Under the pieces are notes generated by a model that worked only from the letters and a program-made list of their open reading frames with translations, ran no database searches and was not told where the DNA came from. A stretch of 64,000 nt of DNA. Origin: Brachionus manjavacas (Eukaryota > Rotifera > Eurotatoria > Ploima > Brachionidae). Positions 1 to 13,032 of this stretch are shown here, piece by piece. The stretch spans positions 1,736,001 through 1,800,000 of the forward strand of contig JAHQIY010000004.1 of NCBI GenBank assembly GCA_019054805.1. The letters are read 5' to 3'. A program made the position numbers and the translations under genes. The stretch's first letter is position 1. Each line of letters starts with the position of its first letter.

Positions 1-66
1 ATGAGTAGTCGTGGTCGATGACGAAAATGATTTAGCAGTTTTTTCCGACACTTTATCTAAATCCAT
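1..66 (-). CDS. N-terminal exon of an unidentified gene, cut by the window edge
   Basis: Read on the minus strand, an ATG at position 66 opens a 22-codon frame that runs off the left edge (begins MDLDKVSEKTAKSF and continues with a Ser/Thr run). The codons are richer in G/C (tcg, acc, acg) than the flanking DNA, as in the other real exons here. A pyrimidine-rich tract followed by AG (positions 78-77) lies 10 nt upstream of the ATG, so this exon is probably reached by a 5'UTR intron or by trans-splicing. The family cannot be identified from 22 residues. Confidence 0.55.
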   Translation of the reverse strand, partial: MDLDKVSEKTAKSFSSSTTTTH

Positions 67-3000
67 TTTTTAAAATCTAGAAGAAAAAATTTTTTTTGTC
101 AAATTTTTATTAAATTAAAATAAAATTCCAAGGTCCGAATTAGCTTTTTTGTGTTCAAAAAAAATCTACTAAACTGCTTGGCAAAAATGTAAATACGCTT
201 GCTTTAAATGTAGCCAATTTTAAATACAACTGATAGTTTATTTCAAACTAACTAGAGACTTAAATTTCAAAAATGAGAGCTTTCAAAAATGTTACATAAC
301 ATTTTATTTTCGTTTGATTCAAAAATCGTTTTAAAACATTTTCTCAATGTAAACAATTTTACACCGAGTAGAAAATGTTTTTCAACATTTTGAATTAAAG
401 CTAAGTTTATCAAAAAAAAAGAAAAATTAAAACATTGCGTAAAATTCTAAGTGAGTATTTGATTGTGATTCTTTCTTTGTTGCAAGTAGGATCAAGCAAA
501 TTAGTGCTTTAATTGAAATTACCTGTATGTATAGGCATATATGTGTGCGTATTACGAGAAGAATAGTAGTTATGTATATTTGATAAAATGTTTTATTTGG
601 ATTACATAATAATCTAACTTTTTACCCAAATTGAAAATCCTTCGGGTCATGTTTATTTTTTTATTCTAAAAGAAATTAATTGAGAATGCCTCCACTTCAA
701 ACAATCATAGGTATTATTTTGATCTAGCAATTGAATAATGGTCTTTAGTAAATGTCTTTGCGAATGAACTTTACCTAGTTTTTATGCTAACTGTTTAAAA
801 AATATTTTTCTTTTTTTATATTTTAGAATTATTCTGTGTTTTTATATGCCCACCAAAATCTCAAAGGTCAACATTTTGATCTTCACCTCATCACTTCCAA
901 AAATTCAAAATTCAACTTTGAAGGCTGGAAATAAAAAATGAAAATTTTTGAAATTTATTTTAAAAATTATTTTCAAAAAAATACACAAGACAGACACTAA
1001 TATTGAAATGCCCAGATTTTTGAAAGATAAATCTACGATAATCTTATTCAATCAATTATATTATTAATACTTCTCTAATCTAGTACAAACCCGAATTCCT
1101 AGAACCCTTTACAATCCCTTTAATTAATTCTAATTTAAAAAAATAAATTTTTTTGATTCATTTTTTTCTTTATTCACTCCTTGTGGAGCATAGGGTCTTA
1201 AAGGTCGTAAAGGTTTGACTACCTCAAGTGTTTAGAAAATTGATAACTATTCACCAAATTTGTCTAAAAATCACAAGTCTCAATTCAAGTCCAAGTCCGG
1301 ATTTTTAATTTTTTTTCATTAAAAGTCCGAGCAAAATACTTTCATTTTAATTATTTCAACTGAGTCAAATAAATAGTCAGAATTCCATCAGTCAGAATCA
1401 CGGACAAATGAAATTTTTTTTAATGTTCGAAATTATTGATTCGAATCGTTGATTTATACTTTTATCTATTTTTTTATACTATGATTAAAACATTTTTAAC
1501 TAAATTTAAACAAAATCTGTTGCGATAATTCTCCTAAAAATTTTATCAAATTTTATCAATTATTATAATTCATTTTTTTTTAAAATAAATACAAGCTGAA
1601 TGAATTAGATTCTTTACTAATTAATATTTTTAATAATATAAGAAGTATGTATCCTTTACAAGATTGCTAATTTATGACTACTACAGTGAAGAGTGCATCA
1701 ATTTGGCAAGAAGCAGAGGGCTTTTATTACTTAAAGATTTATTTGAAATTGCATGTGCTCCTACCCCACTCTGCTAGAAATTATAGAAAATTGATCTTGC
1801 TTTATTACTGTGTCATTTTTAGATTAATAATAAATTTTCACTTTTTCCAAAAACTGACTAGAAAGAGAATTTTAGTTGAGAAGAGCAAAAAATATGTATG
1901 AAATAAGTTTATTGGAAAACTAAATAACAACGAGCTCGTAATTAAAAATTTAGAGCCCCAGGAAAAAAATTTAATATTAGGTCGTTAACGATGGGACTTA
2001 AATTTAAATTTTTTATGAACCTTGAAATTTTTAATCATTTTTTTCTAAATTTACACATAATTGAAAGTTGCTGAATACACTTTATGTATTTTGATAAGAA
2101 AAATATTTGAATCATAAAACATTACCCTCAGTCCTTAAACTCTACTATTGTAATATAATTTACTCAGTTAAACTAGTTTGAAGCTTGCATTTTTTTATTC
2201 TCTTTTCTCTTTCTTAACAGAATGCTTAACAACTGAACCGTTTTTAAAATAAAACAGCATTCTAAATTTTGGAACAAAAAATAACTTTATGATTCTAAAA
2301 ATTGATTTGCAAAGTGTATAAATAAACTTTAATTTAGTTAAAACAAATTAATAATTTAATAATACATTTAGTGCTTTGCAGACTTACAGAGTTTTTGCAG
2401 AGACTTAATTTAGCTGATTAAAAACTTTTAAAAGCTAATAAATTTTGTAGAACGAATTTTAGGCCTAAAGAATTTTTTCTTTTTTTTTTCCAAAAGTTGT
2501 ATTATTTCGATTTTTCCTTGAAAAGCAACATTAATGAACAGTGGCATTTATTTAAAATGGTATTGTGAAATTAAAATTGAAAATAGGAAAAAAATTTTCC
2601 CTTTTTTGATTAATTAAGATAAAAGACAATAAAATGGACTTAAAAAAATACTGCAACAAAATATATACCTTGTTGCATCTTTTCTTAGCTAAAATTATTT
2701 TTCACATAATAAAAAATAAAAATGATATTTAAATTGATCATTGATTTGATTTACTTTTAAAAAAAAATAAAAGTTTTATTATCTTTAATTGTAAATTTTC
2801 AAAATAAGAAGAATTTGTATTTGAATCTCAAAACGTTATTAAAAAATTCTCAATTAGCTCGAGTTAAGTTACAAAATAAAAAAATGTTTTAGATAATTTA
2901 CCAATTTTAATCAAGAAGATGATTCTTGCTTATTTTTTAATGTGTTTAGATTACTTTTAAACTTAAAAAATCAACCAACTTGATACTTAATGCAACTTTA

Positions 3001-5409
3001 CAAATACTCTTAAATAATTTAAATTCTTTTGATTAATGATTTTCACCTATTTATTCTTAATTTAAGATTGTCTGATGGTTATTTTATAAATTGACCATAT
3101 ATTCCATAATTACATTCTATCAATCAAATTGAGAATGTACAGCAAGTTTCAGATGTGATACTTTGACTATATTTAAAAAGAGAAATTTTTAATTTTTTTA
3201 AAATTAATTAACTAATTTTTGCAAAACACTTTGGCTATGAAAATTTAGAACTATCAAAGTCGAAGAATTATGTTTAAAAAGTTAAATAACTGGTTTATTA
3301 ATGACCGATGATTAGTAAAAAAAATTATGAAAAGACTCTATTTTAAACCACAAGCTTTCAGTAAAATTTACCAAAAATTTTAAATTTTTTAATTTAATAT
3401 TTTGTATTAATAAAACTTTTTTTTCTAATTTTAACTTGTCTTAAATATTTAATTAAAAAAAAATGGAGACATAAATCCGCATGAAAGGAGTCCTAGAGGC
3501 ACTTCCTTTTTTAAAATAAACTCTCATTTACTTCTTTATTTAATTTTTTTCTTAAATAAAATATGACCGCTTTCTTAAAGAAGGTTCACTAAAATTTTTT
3601 GGAGAAAAATGAAAATTTATGAAGAAATTTAAAAAAGACTTTATTGTATATTAAACTTTATTTTCATTTTTTTTAAGAAAAAAATGTAGATTTTTGAAAC
3701 ACTTCTATCCTGCGGGCAAATTTGGTGACTACTCACTCTTAACATCATTTTTTTGTAAAATAATAGTACGCACCACAAGAACAACACAATGAACAGATAT
3801 TCGAAATTAATTAATTTCAAATTTATTCTTTTAAAAGATGTCTCAAATTTAAATTTTTATTCAAATGTATAAAGAGTCTTAAATGTTGACTAAACTTTGC
3901 ATGATTCCAAACATTTCACATTTAAATATTTGTTAAATTGTATTTGTTTTATTAAATTTTTGTCAGAACCAAAATAAAAATGATAAATCGAGCTTTAAAA
4001 ATGAAAAACGAGTCTTTTAAAAAATTCTCATTTAAAAAACTCAATAAGAAATTTTTTATTTTTAATAAAAAAATTTACCAATTTAAGAAACAAAAAAATT
4101 CATTAATTTTACATCGCAATTTTTTATTTACCTAAAGGTCAAAATTTTAAAGATTACATGTCTATAGACAGGTTTTGAAAAACTAAAACCAGGTTTATTA
4201 ATAACTGGAAATTTAATTCAAATTACCATTTAATTTCTTTGGGCTCAAAGCCAAAACAAATTTTGTTGCCTTGACTTGCTAACAACAATAATGTCTATAA
4301 ATAACTCTTAGGAATAAAAAAAGCGCATTAAGCTTGACATTAGTCAGAACCTTGATAGTTCTAAAAAGCTTTAATGAAAAAAGTTACAAAAAAAATTAAA
4401 TAAACAATTGAAATCTAAAGTTATATAATTGATTTAAAAAAAATAAGAATACATTTGCTAACATTTTGAGACACCTTCATTTAAAATAACTTGACAAGCA
4501 ACAAAAATTCATTCAAATAAACACCTAGAAACCCAGGTGCATTTGATTTAAATGGCATATCATAATTATTAGACACGGACACCAGAGCTCATTGTGTTTC
4601 ACTACCTGTTTAACCAATTTTATATAAAAATAGCTCACAAATCTGTTATTTCTAGTCCGCTTACAAAAGACAAGTCTGTTTGCAGCCATTTTTGGACACT
4701 TAGCTCTTCGAATATATTTGTTCAAAAAAAAAAGAAAATAAAAAAAAATTTACAGCATAAAGAGTAAAGCTTATCGAACAAAAAACACACCTATTTTCAA
4801 GAGATACTAGATAAAAAGCGATCCAAAGTGCAGTTTTCGATCTTTTCAGCTAGGTTTTTAAAAGAGTAGATTTTCTTTCTAAAGTTGGAAAATAAATTTT
4901 TTTTTTCTCATCATAATTGCATATGCGAGCATGTGATAACTATTTATTAAATGCAGCAAGCTCGGGTGGGTATCCTTATCTTAAGTTGATATAAGCAAGA
5001 AGATGCAATGCACTTAAAATAGAACAAAACAAAGGTTTTTAAATTGTTCTCCATAAGGGTGTGTTTTATATGTGTTAATTATCAATTTGGTAAATTTTTT
5101 TTTCGCTAGTCACATGTCTAGGATAGAATAGAAATTTTTTATTTTTCTGATTAGATAACAACATGTATCAAAGTTATTTGAATTTTATTTTCTATTTTCA
5201 AAAATTATTAATTCAAAAATAAACTAGATAACTGCTTATTAACATTCAAAAAGAAAACTAATTTACATTTTTACTTTGACTTAACTGACAAAAAAATTAT
5301 TATATTTTGATTCTGCCACAAAAAGCACTTATAATAATCTACTTGAATTTCGTTCTGCGATTAGATGGGAAAAAAGAGGCATTGTGAATATTCATACAAA
5401 ATTCAAATA
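67..5409. other. AT-rich stretch with no recognisable gene
   Basis: About 5.3 kb of very AT-rich sequence with poly-A/T tracts. Two short open frames (1674-1901 plus, 4525-4725 minus) have no recognisable motif and are not supported as genes. A phrase around 2375-2405 resembles the teGCAGAGTTTTTGCA-type core of small MITEs seen at 43.6 and 53.2 kb. The stretch may be intron or intergenic DNA of the minus-strand gene at the left edge. Confidence 0.5.
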
Positions 5410-6283
5410 CAAAATTTAAACTCTTAATAAAATATGGCTTTAAAGTATGAAGCAAACAATGGTTCATTTAACTGTCCAGTTGAAAGAAAAAATCAAAGAA
5501 ATATTTTCAAATAAATTGATTATTTAAATTATTTTAATTTTTTGTGTTTGAATTACAAAATATATCCAATGTTGAAATAACACTGAAAAAGTGCGATGTT
5601 TCAAATATCTTTTGAGTTGAAAAAAAATAATAGTTTTAAGTTAATATTGCAAACATGAAAAAATAAATAATTAAATAAAATTTTTTTTCAAACATTTTTT
5701 TTGTCGAATAAATTATGTATAATTTTCATTAAACTGTCCAATTAACACATGTCCAAAATATATTGTCCGAAAAAAACTACTTGAGAGTTTATACTTGTCT
5801 AAAAAACTATGTCGAAATTAAATTTGCCGAAACTAATTTGTCGAAAATCACGGCAACCTAATAAACAATTCAAGTTAATAATTAATTTGAAGGAGCTTTA
5901 AAAAAAGCAATTATTCCGATCTGATTGACTTGGTATTTCCCTTTCAACAATCCCAAATACCCAAATTCGCTCTATACTTAAATCTTTGCCTTTAAACATT
6001 ATACTTAAATATAACGCTCTATACTTAAATTTTTTCATGTTTGCAATATTAACTTAAAACTATTATTTTTTTTCAACTCAAAAGATATTTGAAACATCGC
6101 ACTTTTTCAGTGTTATTTCAACATTGGATATATTTTGTAATTCAAACACAAAAAATTAAAATAATTTAAATAATCAATTTATTTGAAAATATTTCTTTGA
6201 TTTTTTCTTTCAACTGGACAGTTAAATGAACCATTGTTTGCTTCATACTTTAAAGCCATATTTTATTAAGAGTTTAAATTTTG
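5410..6283. repeat. 254-bp inverted repeat with 366-bp spacer
   Basis: Positions 5410-5663 and 6030-6283 are reverse complements of each other with no mismatch that I could find by eye. The arms are unusual for their identity in a region where other repeats are strongly degraded. The right arm stops about 20 bp from the end of a MULE transposase remnant, so the arms may be MULE terminal inverted repeats. A diverged relative of the arm lies at about 24830-25045. The transcript of the arms would form a long hairpin. Confidence 0.85.
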
Positions 6284-6299
6284 TTTTTGAATCAAACCA

Positions 6300-6965
6300 A
6301 AAATAATTACTGAATTATTAAGGCTTGTTTTGCCTTTGCAGGTCTTCCAGGTTTTCTTTTTTCGTCGATAGGCATATTTTTCACTGATAATGGTATTTCA
6401 CATTCAGGAATATTAAGATTTTTTGATATACCAATTAAGTGCTTGCAAATGTTATTCTTGATGTACCATCTTCATGTACATTTTTCGTTCTTGAAATCGA
6501 CTAAATCCGGTACTATGACATACAGTAAAGGTTCGTGCTTTTTGTAATCCTCGAATTCATCCCATTTACAATTAAGGTGAACAGTCATCCAGTTGTATAC
6601 ATATGATCGATTTGTTGATTATTTTTATTGCCGACATATAATTTTAGGTTATTGTTTATTTTATGTTAAATGACCGGTTGTTTTCTTTGTAACCATTGTG
6701 CAGCGGCTGTCCAATCTGCAAGTGTTATCTCGACTTGGGTCTTAAATGATTTAGTATTTTTTTAAGCTGGATCTCTATTGGTTGACCAAATATGAATGAT
6801 TCGTTCATCTACAAATGATATAAATCTCGGTACAGTAAGTTGTTGTGCAATTGTATACTTGACCTTTGGTTCTTTTCATTCTGTGCAATGTTTTAGATAC
6901 AATATCCAAATCTACATCATCACTAGTATCTTGATAAACAAGTACGTTTTCACTTGACGACAATA
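6300..6965 (-). mobile_element. MULE transposase C-terminal remnant with SWIM zinc finger
   Basis: The minus strand encodes, with several frameshifts and stops, the C-terminus of a Mutator-like (MULE) transposase. A SWIM-type segment (NNICKHLIGISK) is followed by a basic AT-hook-like tail, KRKPGRPAKAKQALI, just before a stop near 6306. Upstream, fragments such as a TLADWTAA-type helix and EFEDYKKHEP are visible. SWIM fingers with a Cys-x-Cys...Cys-x-His pattern are typical C-terminal domains of MULE transposases. It is clearly dead: the first Cys pair is damaged and the frame breaks repeatedly. It abuts the long inverted repeat at 5410-6283. Confidence 0.65.
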
Positions 6966-7039
6966 CTGTTATCTTGAATTACTGCTGTTGTCATCGTATC
7001 GATCGAGTTTCAATCGATTTTTTAGGGATTTGCGGTAAA

Positions 7040-9780
7040 ATAACATTTATTTTATTTATTTATTTGTTTTCTGTACCGAGTAAAAGCTCCTTCAGATTAA
7101 AAAAAAAAAAAAAAATAAAAATAAAATAAAGTTAAATAAGATAGAATAAAAATTAAAAAAAAATAAAATGGTTTAAAATGGTTTAAAATAGAGGAAAATT
7201 AATGAAATTGAACTAGAGAGTTAAAGGATGCATTTTTTTAAAAAATTGATTGTTCAGGGAAAAAAGCAGAAATAGTATGGTAGCAATTACACAATGGAGT
7301 TGGGTATTTAATAAATCTTGATTCGAAACCTTTTATGTATTCCTCGACCAGTCTTACAGCCAATAGAATAGAATGACTCAGTCCTGTCCCAACATCTCTC
7401 AAACTCAAAAAGCCGATTCGAGACTGTTAGTAATTTAAGTTTATAAAAAGCTTCATGATGCACGATGTTTGAGGTAGTATCATATTTTAACTTAAGGAAA
7501 GATCTTACTGCTGAATTCTGATTTGCTTGTAGTTTTTTGATTTTATTTTCTGAAAATGAATTCAAGCAAGGAAAAGAATAGTCTAAAATCGATCCGACTA
7601 AAGATTTATATAAATTTCCTAGTGTGTTTTGATTGAGACCCCATTTTTTGTTTGACAATATCTTAATAATATTTAGCCTTTTGTTGCAGCGTTCTTTAAT
7701 TTCGTCTACTAGTGTATTAAAGTTTAACTTAGAATCAAATTTAATACCAAGAAACTTGATTTCTTTTTGGCTCACTGTTCTGTTTCCATAGATTTTTATG
7801 TTTAGATTATCACTCTCTTTTTTTGAGAAGACTACTGAACACGACTTTTCAACTGATATCTTCATTTTCCATTTAATAAGCCATTGTTCTAGTTCGTTGG
7901 TGTGTTTATTTATCTTATTTTCTAGATTTCCCTTTTCTGTTGTAAATGAAGAAAAGAAATAAATCATCTGCGAAAATCCGAGAGTATTCGTTATTTGCTT
8001 TGTTTCTTTTTGGGATGTCATTAATATATATACTAAATAAAAGGGGACTAATTACTGAGCCTTGAGGAACACCTGCAGTTATTTGATATTCGTCGCTCAA
8101 GTGGTCATTCAAATTTACCTTAAATGTCCTACTATCTAAAAAGGATCAAATCCAGTTAGTCAAGTAATGAGGTGGATTCAATTAAATCAATTTAAAAAGT
8201 AAACCTTCATGTACAACTTGTAATGCTATTTGGTCCAAAATTTAAAGGGTCTTGTACAGTAGAGGTCTTTTTTTGAATCATAGTAATGTTCGAAGTTTTC
8301 CAAGCTTTCGAGACTTTTCCTTCTCTAAGAGATAAATTAAAAAGTTCTGAGATTTCTTTTAATGAATATCTTGGTAAATTTTTTAGCATAAAATTATAAT
8401 TTGGTCAGGTTCTGATGCCGCTTCATTTTTCAATCTTTTTACAGCAATAATTAATTCATTTAAGCAAATTGGATCATTAAAATTAGAATTATCATAATTT
8501 CTAAAGAATTCAGAGTTAGAATTAAGTATTTTGAAATCTTTATCAAGATCTATTAAATCAGAATTATGACTAAATATTGAAGGTAGGTGTTCTCCAAAGC
8601 ATTTTCCCTTTTCTTCATTAGTTTTGAATTCCTTGTCATTTAAAATCAAATTTGAGATTAAATTTATAAATTTACAGTTAAGTTTTTTAGCTGTAGATTT
8701 ATTTTTTAATTGATAGCCCATTGACATTGGTGCTTCGATTGAAATGGTCACTAGTCATGTCTTGACTATTTAAGACATTGAAGTCGGTAATTTTGTCAAT
8801 TAATGAAGTTGAAACTAAAAAAAGATCAAGAATTTCAAAGTAATTCCTAATCAAAATATTGAAAGAAGGGCGCTTATCATTGATTCCTGAAAAGCTCATT
8901 GATTATTCTTTCCAGCTTTATTCCATTTTCATTTTCCCCTACGCAGCCTATTTGCTTTGTTCTAGCGTTTAGATCACCACCTTAAATGTAGTTTTTATAT
9001 TTATTATTAATTGTTTTAAAAAGCTCAAAGTTCAGAAGAATATTGGGTGGGTTATAAAGACTAAAAACAACTAATTCATTATTCTTTCACAAGTATAATT
9101 TTATACAAAGCAGTTCGGAATTGAATTCCTTATAAGAAAAATCTTGTATAAATTCAATTCCTTCTTTAATTAAAATAGCTACTCCTCCTCCATACTTGTT
9201 GCGTGGTTTTGCTACAAACTGATAATTCATAAAAACAAGATATATATATATGCCTCACTCAAATCTATCTTTAATTCATTGAGCAAAACAATGTCGGGAC
9301 ATTTTTGAGCTAAAAAATTTCCTAAGAGATGAACCCTACTGGGTAAGTGAAGGCAATTCCAGTGTGAAATAACTTACCTGTTCTTAGAGGAAAGTTGACT
9401 TGATTGATTTTTTTTCATTGTTTATTTGCGTAGGACTGTTGTTGTATAAAATCGGTGTTGTTTTCATTTGAAGTCAGTCTAATATTATTTTCTTGAAATA
9501 TGTCATTAAGTTCACTGTTATATTTGTCATTAGCTTGGTCTTTAATTTTTTTCGATTCTGATGTTTGTGAATCGTCAGAAACGCGCTTGATTTGCTTACT
9601 TGTTTGAACATTGGAAGAGAGGTATTTTGATGGCTTTAAAGATTGGTACCTTAATTTTTCCAAATTTGAGCATATTATTTGATCAGAATCTTTATTAAGA
9701 TTAACTGAAAGAAATGGAGTATGCATACTTTTTTGACTGGACTGTGACGACAATTGAGATTCTCATTAGTTGACTCGCTA
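7040..9780 (-). mobile_element. Degenerate non-LTR retrotransposon (LINE family A), long copy
   Basis: On the minus strand several overlapping frames make up one LINE. Reading from the right, 9753-9415 is an N-terminal low-complexity region. Next comes an endonuclease region with phrases such as KYGGGVAILIKEG, a SLYNPPN motif and GGDLNART (9400-8880). A reverse transcriptase follows (8751-7308) with GVPQGSVISPLLFSIYIND and the catalytic FADD motif near 7965. Frameshifts and stops break it at 8389, 8207, 8112 and 8021, so it is inactive. The 3' end carries GCTxxxxCTCGGTACAGAAAAC followed by AAATA repeats (around 7040-7090), a tail shared with copies at 25.1 and 52.8 kb. Confidence 0.85.
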
Positions 9781-9784
9781 TTTC

Positions 9785-10080
9785 ATAACGAAAAATACTA
9801 TTTATAATATTTTTGGTGAATAAAAAAGTGAAATGGTGAAGTATAAATTAATTTGGTTAAATTAATATAAATTTAGAAACCTATTTTGAATTGTTGGTTT
9901 GATTTGAACAGGTAATTGTGATTTTTTGGTGTCAATTAAGAATAAATTTGCCACAAAATACACCAATTAGGTGTTAAATTTTGATAATCGAGTTTCGCCT
10001 TAGATTGTATTTTTTTGTGAAATTCTTTAATTTTTTGGTGAACAAAAAAAATATTATTGGTGAACGATAATTGTAATCAG
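9785..10080. other. AT-rich stretch, nothing recognised
   Basis: Between the LINE 5' end and the Tc1 fragment there is about 300 bp with repeated phrases of the type TTTTGGTGAA/TTTTGGTGAACA. No coding frame or element ends were identified. Confidence 0.4.
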
Positions 10081-10082
10081 CA

Positions 10083-10450
10083 CCTAAATGATTAATACAT
10101 CCCAAACTCAAACCGAGCCTCCATAATTCTGTAACTTTAGTAAACAAAACTTGGGGTGATACTTTTCCTTCGCGAAAAGTTTAACGAACAAACTTGATTT
10201 TCTGTTTAATACTTCAAAATTAGATTCATTGCAGAAAATAATTTTTGACCAGTCTATATCAGTCCATCTTTTTCGTTCTTTGCACCATTTGAGCCTTTCA
10301 ACCGGTCCAATTCAGTCAAGAGAGGCTTTTTATAGCAGTAAGTTACTGCATATTTTTCCTTCATACCATTTTTCTAACAATGTATTTATTAACACTAAAA
10401 TTTGGAAACTTAGAACTAAAGTCAGATGCCAGTTTTCCATATCTTTTTGA
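10083..10450 (-). mobile_element. Tc1-like transposase fragment
   Basis: The minus strand, in two frames, reads as the middle of a Tc1 transposase. A KKPLLTELDRLKRLKWCKER segment is followed by WTDIDWSKIIFCNESNFEV, which contains the equivalent of the second catalytic Asp region (FSDES in active copies, here FCNES). It ends with GGSV, a stop and VWDVL, corresponding to the GGGSVMVWGC signature. The catalytic Asp appears replaced by Asn and the frame is broken, so the copy is dead. No TIRs were located. Confidence 0.75.
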
Positions 10451-10673
10451 GACTTGTGACTTTTAAACAACTCTGATCTTTTTATTCAAAAAATTTTAAA
10501 AATTTGAAATTTTTACAATTTGAATGTAAATTCTAATTTTCCTCATAAAGAATCTTCACCTAAAAGAAAGAAAGTTCTTCAGGTCCTTTTTGTTTTGATT
10601 GAATACTTTCAGATGACATTGTTGTAAGTGAAATTTTTCAAGAATTATATTAAAAAATTTACGCTATATTCAA

Positions 10674-10857
10674 TTGGAATTCCTTATCACCAGTGATGGT
10701 ACCACTTTTCTCAAACAACTCGAAGTAAAGCATCCAGCGGCCAAAATATTGGTAAATTTACACGAATTGAAAGACCAAAATTTCGACAATGGAGTTAAAT
10801 CTGTTGTCTTTAAATTTAAGGAAGATTTTTCTATATTTTTTAAAAAAATCATTTTTG
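10674..10857 (+). pseudogene. TCP-1/CCT chaperonin subunit pseudogene fragment
   Basis: A plus-strand frame encodes EFLITSDGTTFLKQLEV followed by KHPAAKILVNLHELKDQ. This matches the apical-to-equatorial signature of group II chaperonin subunits (TNDGATIL..LEVEHPAAK.L..LA..QD.EVGDGT). It is closest in my reading to the alpha subunit. The essential GDGTT nucleotide-binding motif is degraded to DNGVKSV, and nothing upstream or downstream extends the chaperonin fold. It is therefore a short pseudogene or exon relic, not a working gene. No poly(A) tract or intron boundaries clearly define how it arose. Confidence 0.65.
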
Positions 10858-10966
10858 TTAAAATTAATATATTATTTTGAGTGATTAAAAAATTGACCAC
10901 TGGAACTAAAGTATTTATGTGATACTGAATTTTAATATTCTCTAAAATTAAATTTAATCTAAACAT

Positions 10967-11650
10967 TTTTGTAGCATAAATTTTGTTTTGTTTATTGTTT
11001 AGCCAAAATTATTTTTATTTCGAAAAAATTAATAGGAGAGATCAATATTTTTATTTTAAAACTTATTTTGAATTTAATATTTAAATTTAATTTTGAATGC
11101 TTGATATAGATACTTTTGAAAAAAAAAATTTCAAAATAAAAATTAAACAAATGAGTTATTAATAATAATGATAATATTTTAAGCTAAATTTAAAGCAGGA
11201 GACTTGCGAAGCAAGGCTAGACGTAACCTCAAAATAAATATAACAATTTACTCATAATAATAATACATTTTAATTTAAAAATCGATTTATCAGTGGTTTT
11301 GAGATTTATTTTTTTAATGATTATAAGATTTAAAGAATGTTAAATTAAAATTATTTTAACTAATTCAAAGATTTATTTTAATATCAAAAGATAAACTCTT
11401 GGAGCTGATCATCAACTTGAAGATGCTTTTTTAGTTTCAAAAAAGAAAATTTAAAGTCAATTATAAAGACTAATAAATTTTTTGTCGATTTTTAAATTAA
11501 TATTTTTTTTATTTTCATGTCTGACTAGAATTCAACAGACTCTCACAATTTAGATTTGAGACAGAAAATAATTTATGATTCTGCGTTCGTGGCCGCTTTG
11601 CTTTTTTCTTTTGATCACTAAATAATTTAGGACAGTTATTTTTTTTAAAG
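10967..11650. other. AT-rich stretch, nothing recognised
   Basis: No supported frame. A short less AT-rich phrase lies at 11190-11225 and another at 11575-11610, neither long enough to classify. Confidence 0.4.
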
Positions 11651-11929
11651 ACTGTATATTAATTGATTAGTATTATAAATATTTTGATCAGTATTTTTTT
11701 ATTATTTTGATAAATATTTTACTATTTCGATCAATATTTAATTTATGATGACAAGTAAATTTTTCTAAAAAAATTAGTAAATAATTTTAATTAGATCAGT
11801 ATTTTATTATTTCAATAAGTATTTAATAAATAATGTTAGGTAAATTTTAAGAGTAATGAAATGTAATATTGTTTAAAAAAAACAAGCAGTTAAATAAAAT
11901 AAAAAGGAATTTTAATCAATTAATAAAGC

Positions 11930-12464
11930 TTTTGTTGCCTTATTTGGTTATCCTCTTTTGCGTTTTTCACCGATCGGTACATCTTTTGCTGCTGGTGGTG
12001 GTTTGACATATTTTAATCTAAATGCAAGACCGACTAAATGTTTGTACATGTAATGCTTGAAAAATGTTGGACAAGTACATTACCTTGCTTCCAATTAATT
12101 GCCATATCATCTCCATTTGGTATTGCTACGATCCAAACAGCAAAAGCTCTCTTTTTGAATTGGCAAAAAGTGTTCCAACGCATTTCTTTCAAATTCATTT
12201 ATTATAAGTTTTATTTTCATAATGGTGGCTCCATGTTCTTTCTTCGTTTAATTTTGTCAATGCTGCTTCTTTGTTTGGGTACTTTTCCTCCAATATCCAC
12301 TTGCGGCTTCGTTTTGCTCTTCGTTGAGTTAGACAATCTACTTCAAATTCCATCTCAACTTCATCATCCGACGCATGCTCTGGAATACTTGATGCCATTA
12401 TAATATTTTTTGTTATTAAAATTTTTAAATTGCAAATTTGGTAATGTTTGAATGATTTAAACAT
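11930..12464 (-). pseudogene. Internally deleted MULE transposase (N-terminal and SWIM parts)
   Basis: The frame 12464-12195 starts at the second Met (MASSIPEHASDDEV). It contains the typical MULE N-terminal segment with RSRKWILEEKYPNKEAALTK and WSHHYENKT. After one frame change it continues into a WNTFCQFKKRAFAVW segment. A SWIM finger follows, CTCPTFFKHYMYKHLVGLAF, in which the third Cys has become Tyr. The end is a basic GEKRKRG tail near 11945. Catalytic DDE residues are absent, so the central transposase core is deleted. Confidence 0.6.
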
Positions 12465-12530
12465 TCTTTTTTTTACATTTTAAATTCGGTCACTCTTCTT
12501 TTCCTAATCTTTGCATATCATTTTCATTAA

Positions 12531-13032
12531 CACTAGAAGCACGATTTCTGGCTGCTAAAATCCTAGTAAATTTTTGCTATTTGAGCAAATTTTTTTTTTC
12601 ATCCTAAAAAATAAGAATAACTTTCTAAATTAACTAAATTCAAATAAAAAAAAATTCCTTTGTACAAAATCAAGTATATACTACTGAGTCGATGTTAATT
12701 AAAATTTTGAATTTATCTACAAAATCAATGGATGAGTCATAAAATATTAATAAAAAGTTTAAAATCTTTAAAAAACTGACTCAAGTCCTAATACTTGAAC
12801 GAAGATAGCAAATTTAAAAAATGCAAAAATTATAGTTTGCGTATTTTAGATGAAAGACGAAGAATTGGTTCAGAAAGAAATGAATTCATTAGAACATAAA
12901 ATTTTTGCCAGATACTTTTTTTAGCCAAATTTTTATTTTCACTCAATTAAAATTAAGTTTTAAATAGATTTATCCTAATAAATTTTTGTCCATTAGATTC
13001 CATTAAAACGAGTCATTTTGGTGCTTCTAGTG
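12531..13032. mobile_element. piggyBac-type MITE
   Basis: The ends are CACTAGAAGCAC and its inverse GTGCTTCTAGTG. The left end is immediately preceded by TTAA (12527-12530) and the right end is followed, after one T, by TTAA (13034-13037). TTAA target duplication plus a CAC/CCC-TAG-like terminus is characteristic of piggyBac-superfamily elements. No transposase frame is present in its roughly 500 bp, so it is non-autonomous. Confidence 0.7.

Noticed and set aside
7915..8112. Separate small genes on the minus strand at 7.3-8.9 kb
   Set aside because: All pieces align in order as one frameshifted LINE, including the GVPQGS and FADD reverse transcriptase motifs.
10670..10966. Minus-strand ORF of 98 codons over the chaperonin fragment
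   Set aside because: The plus strand carries the recognisable TCP-1 signature, so the minus frame is a shadow.
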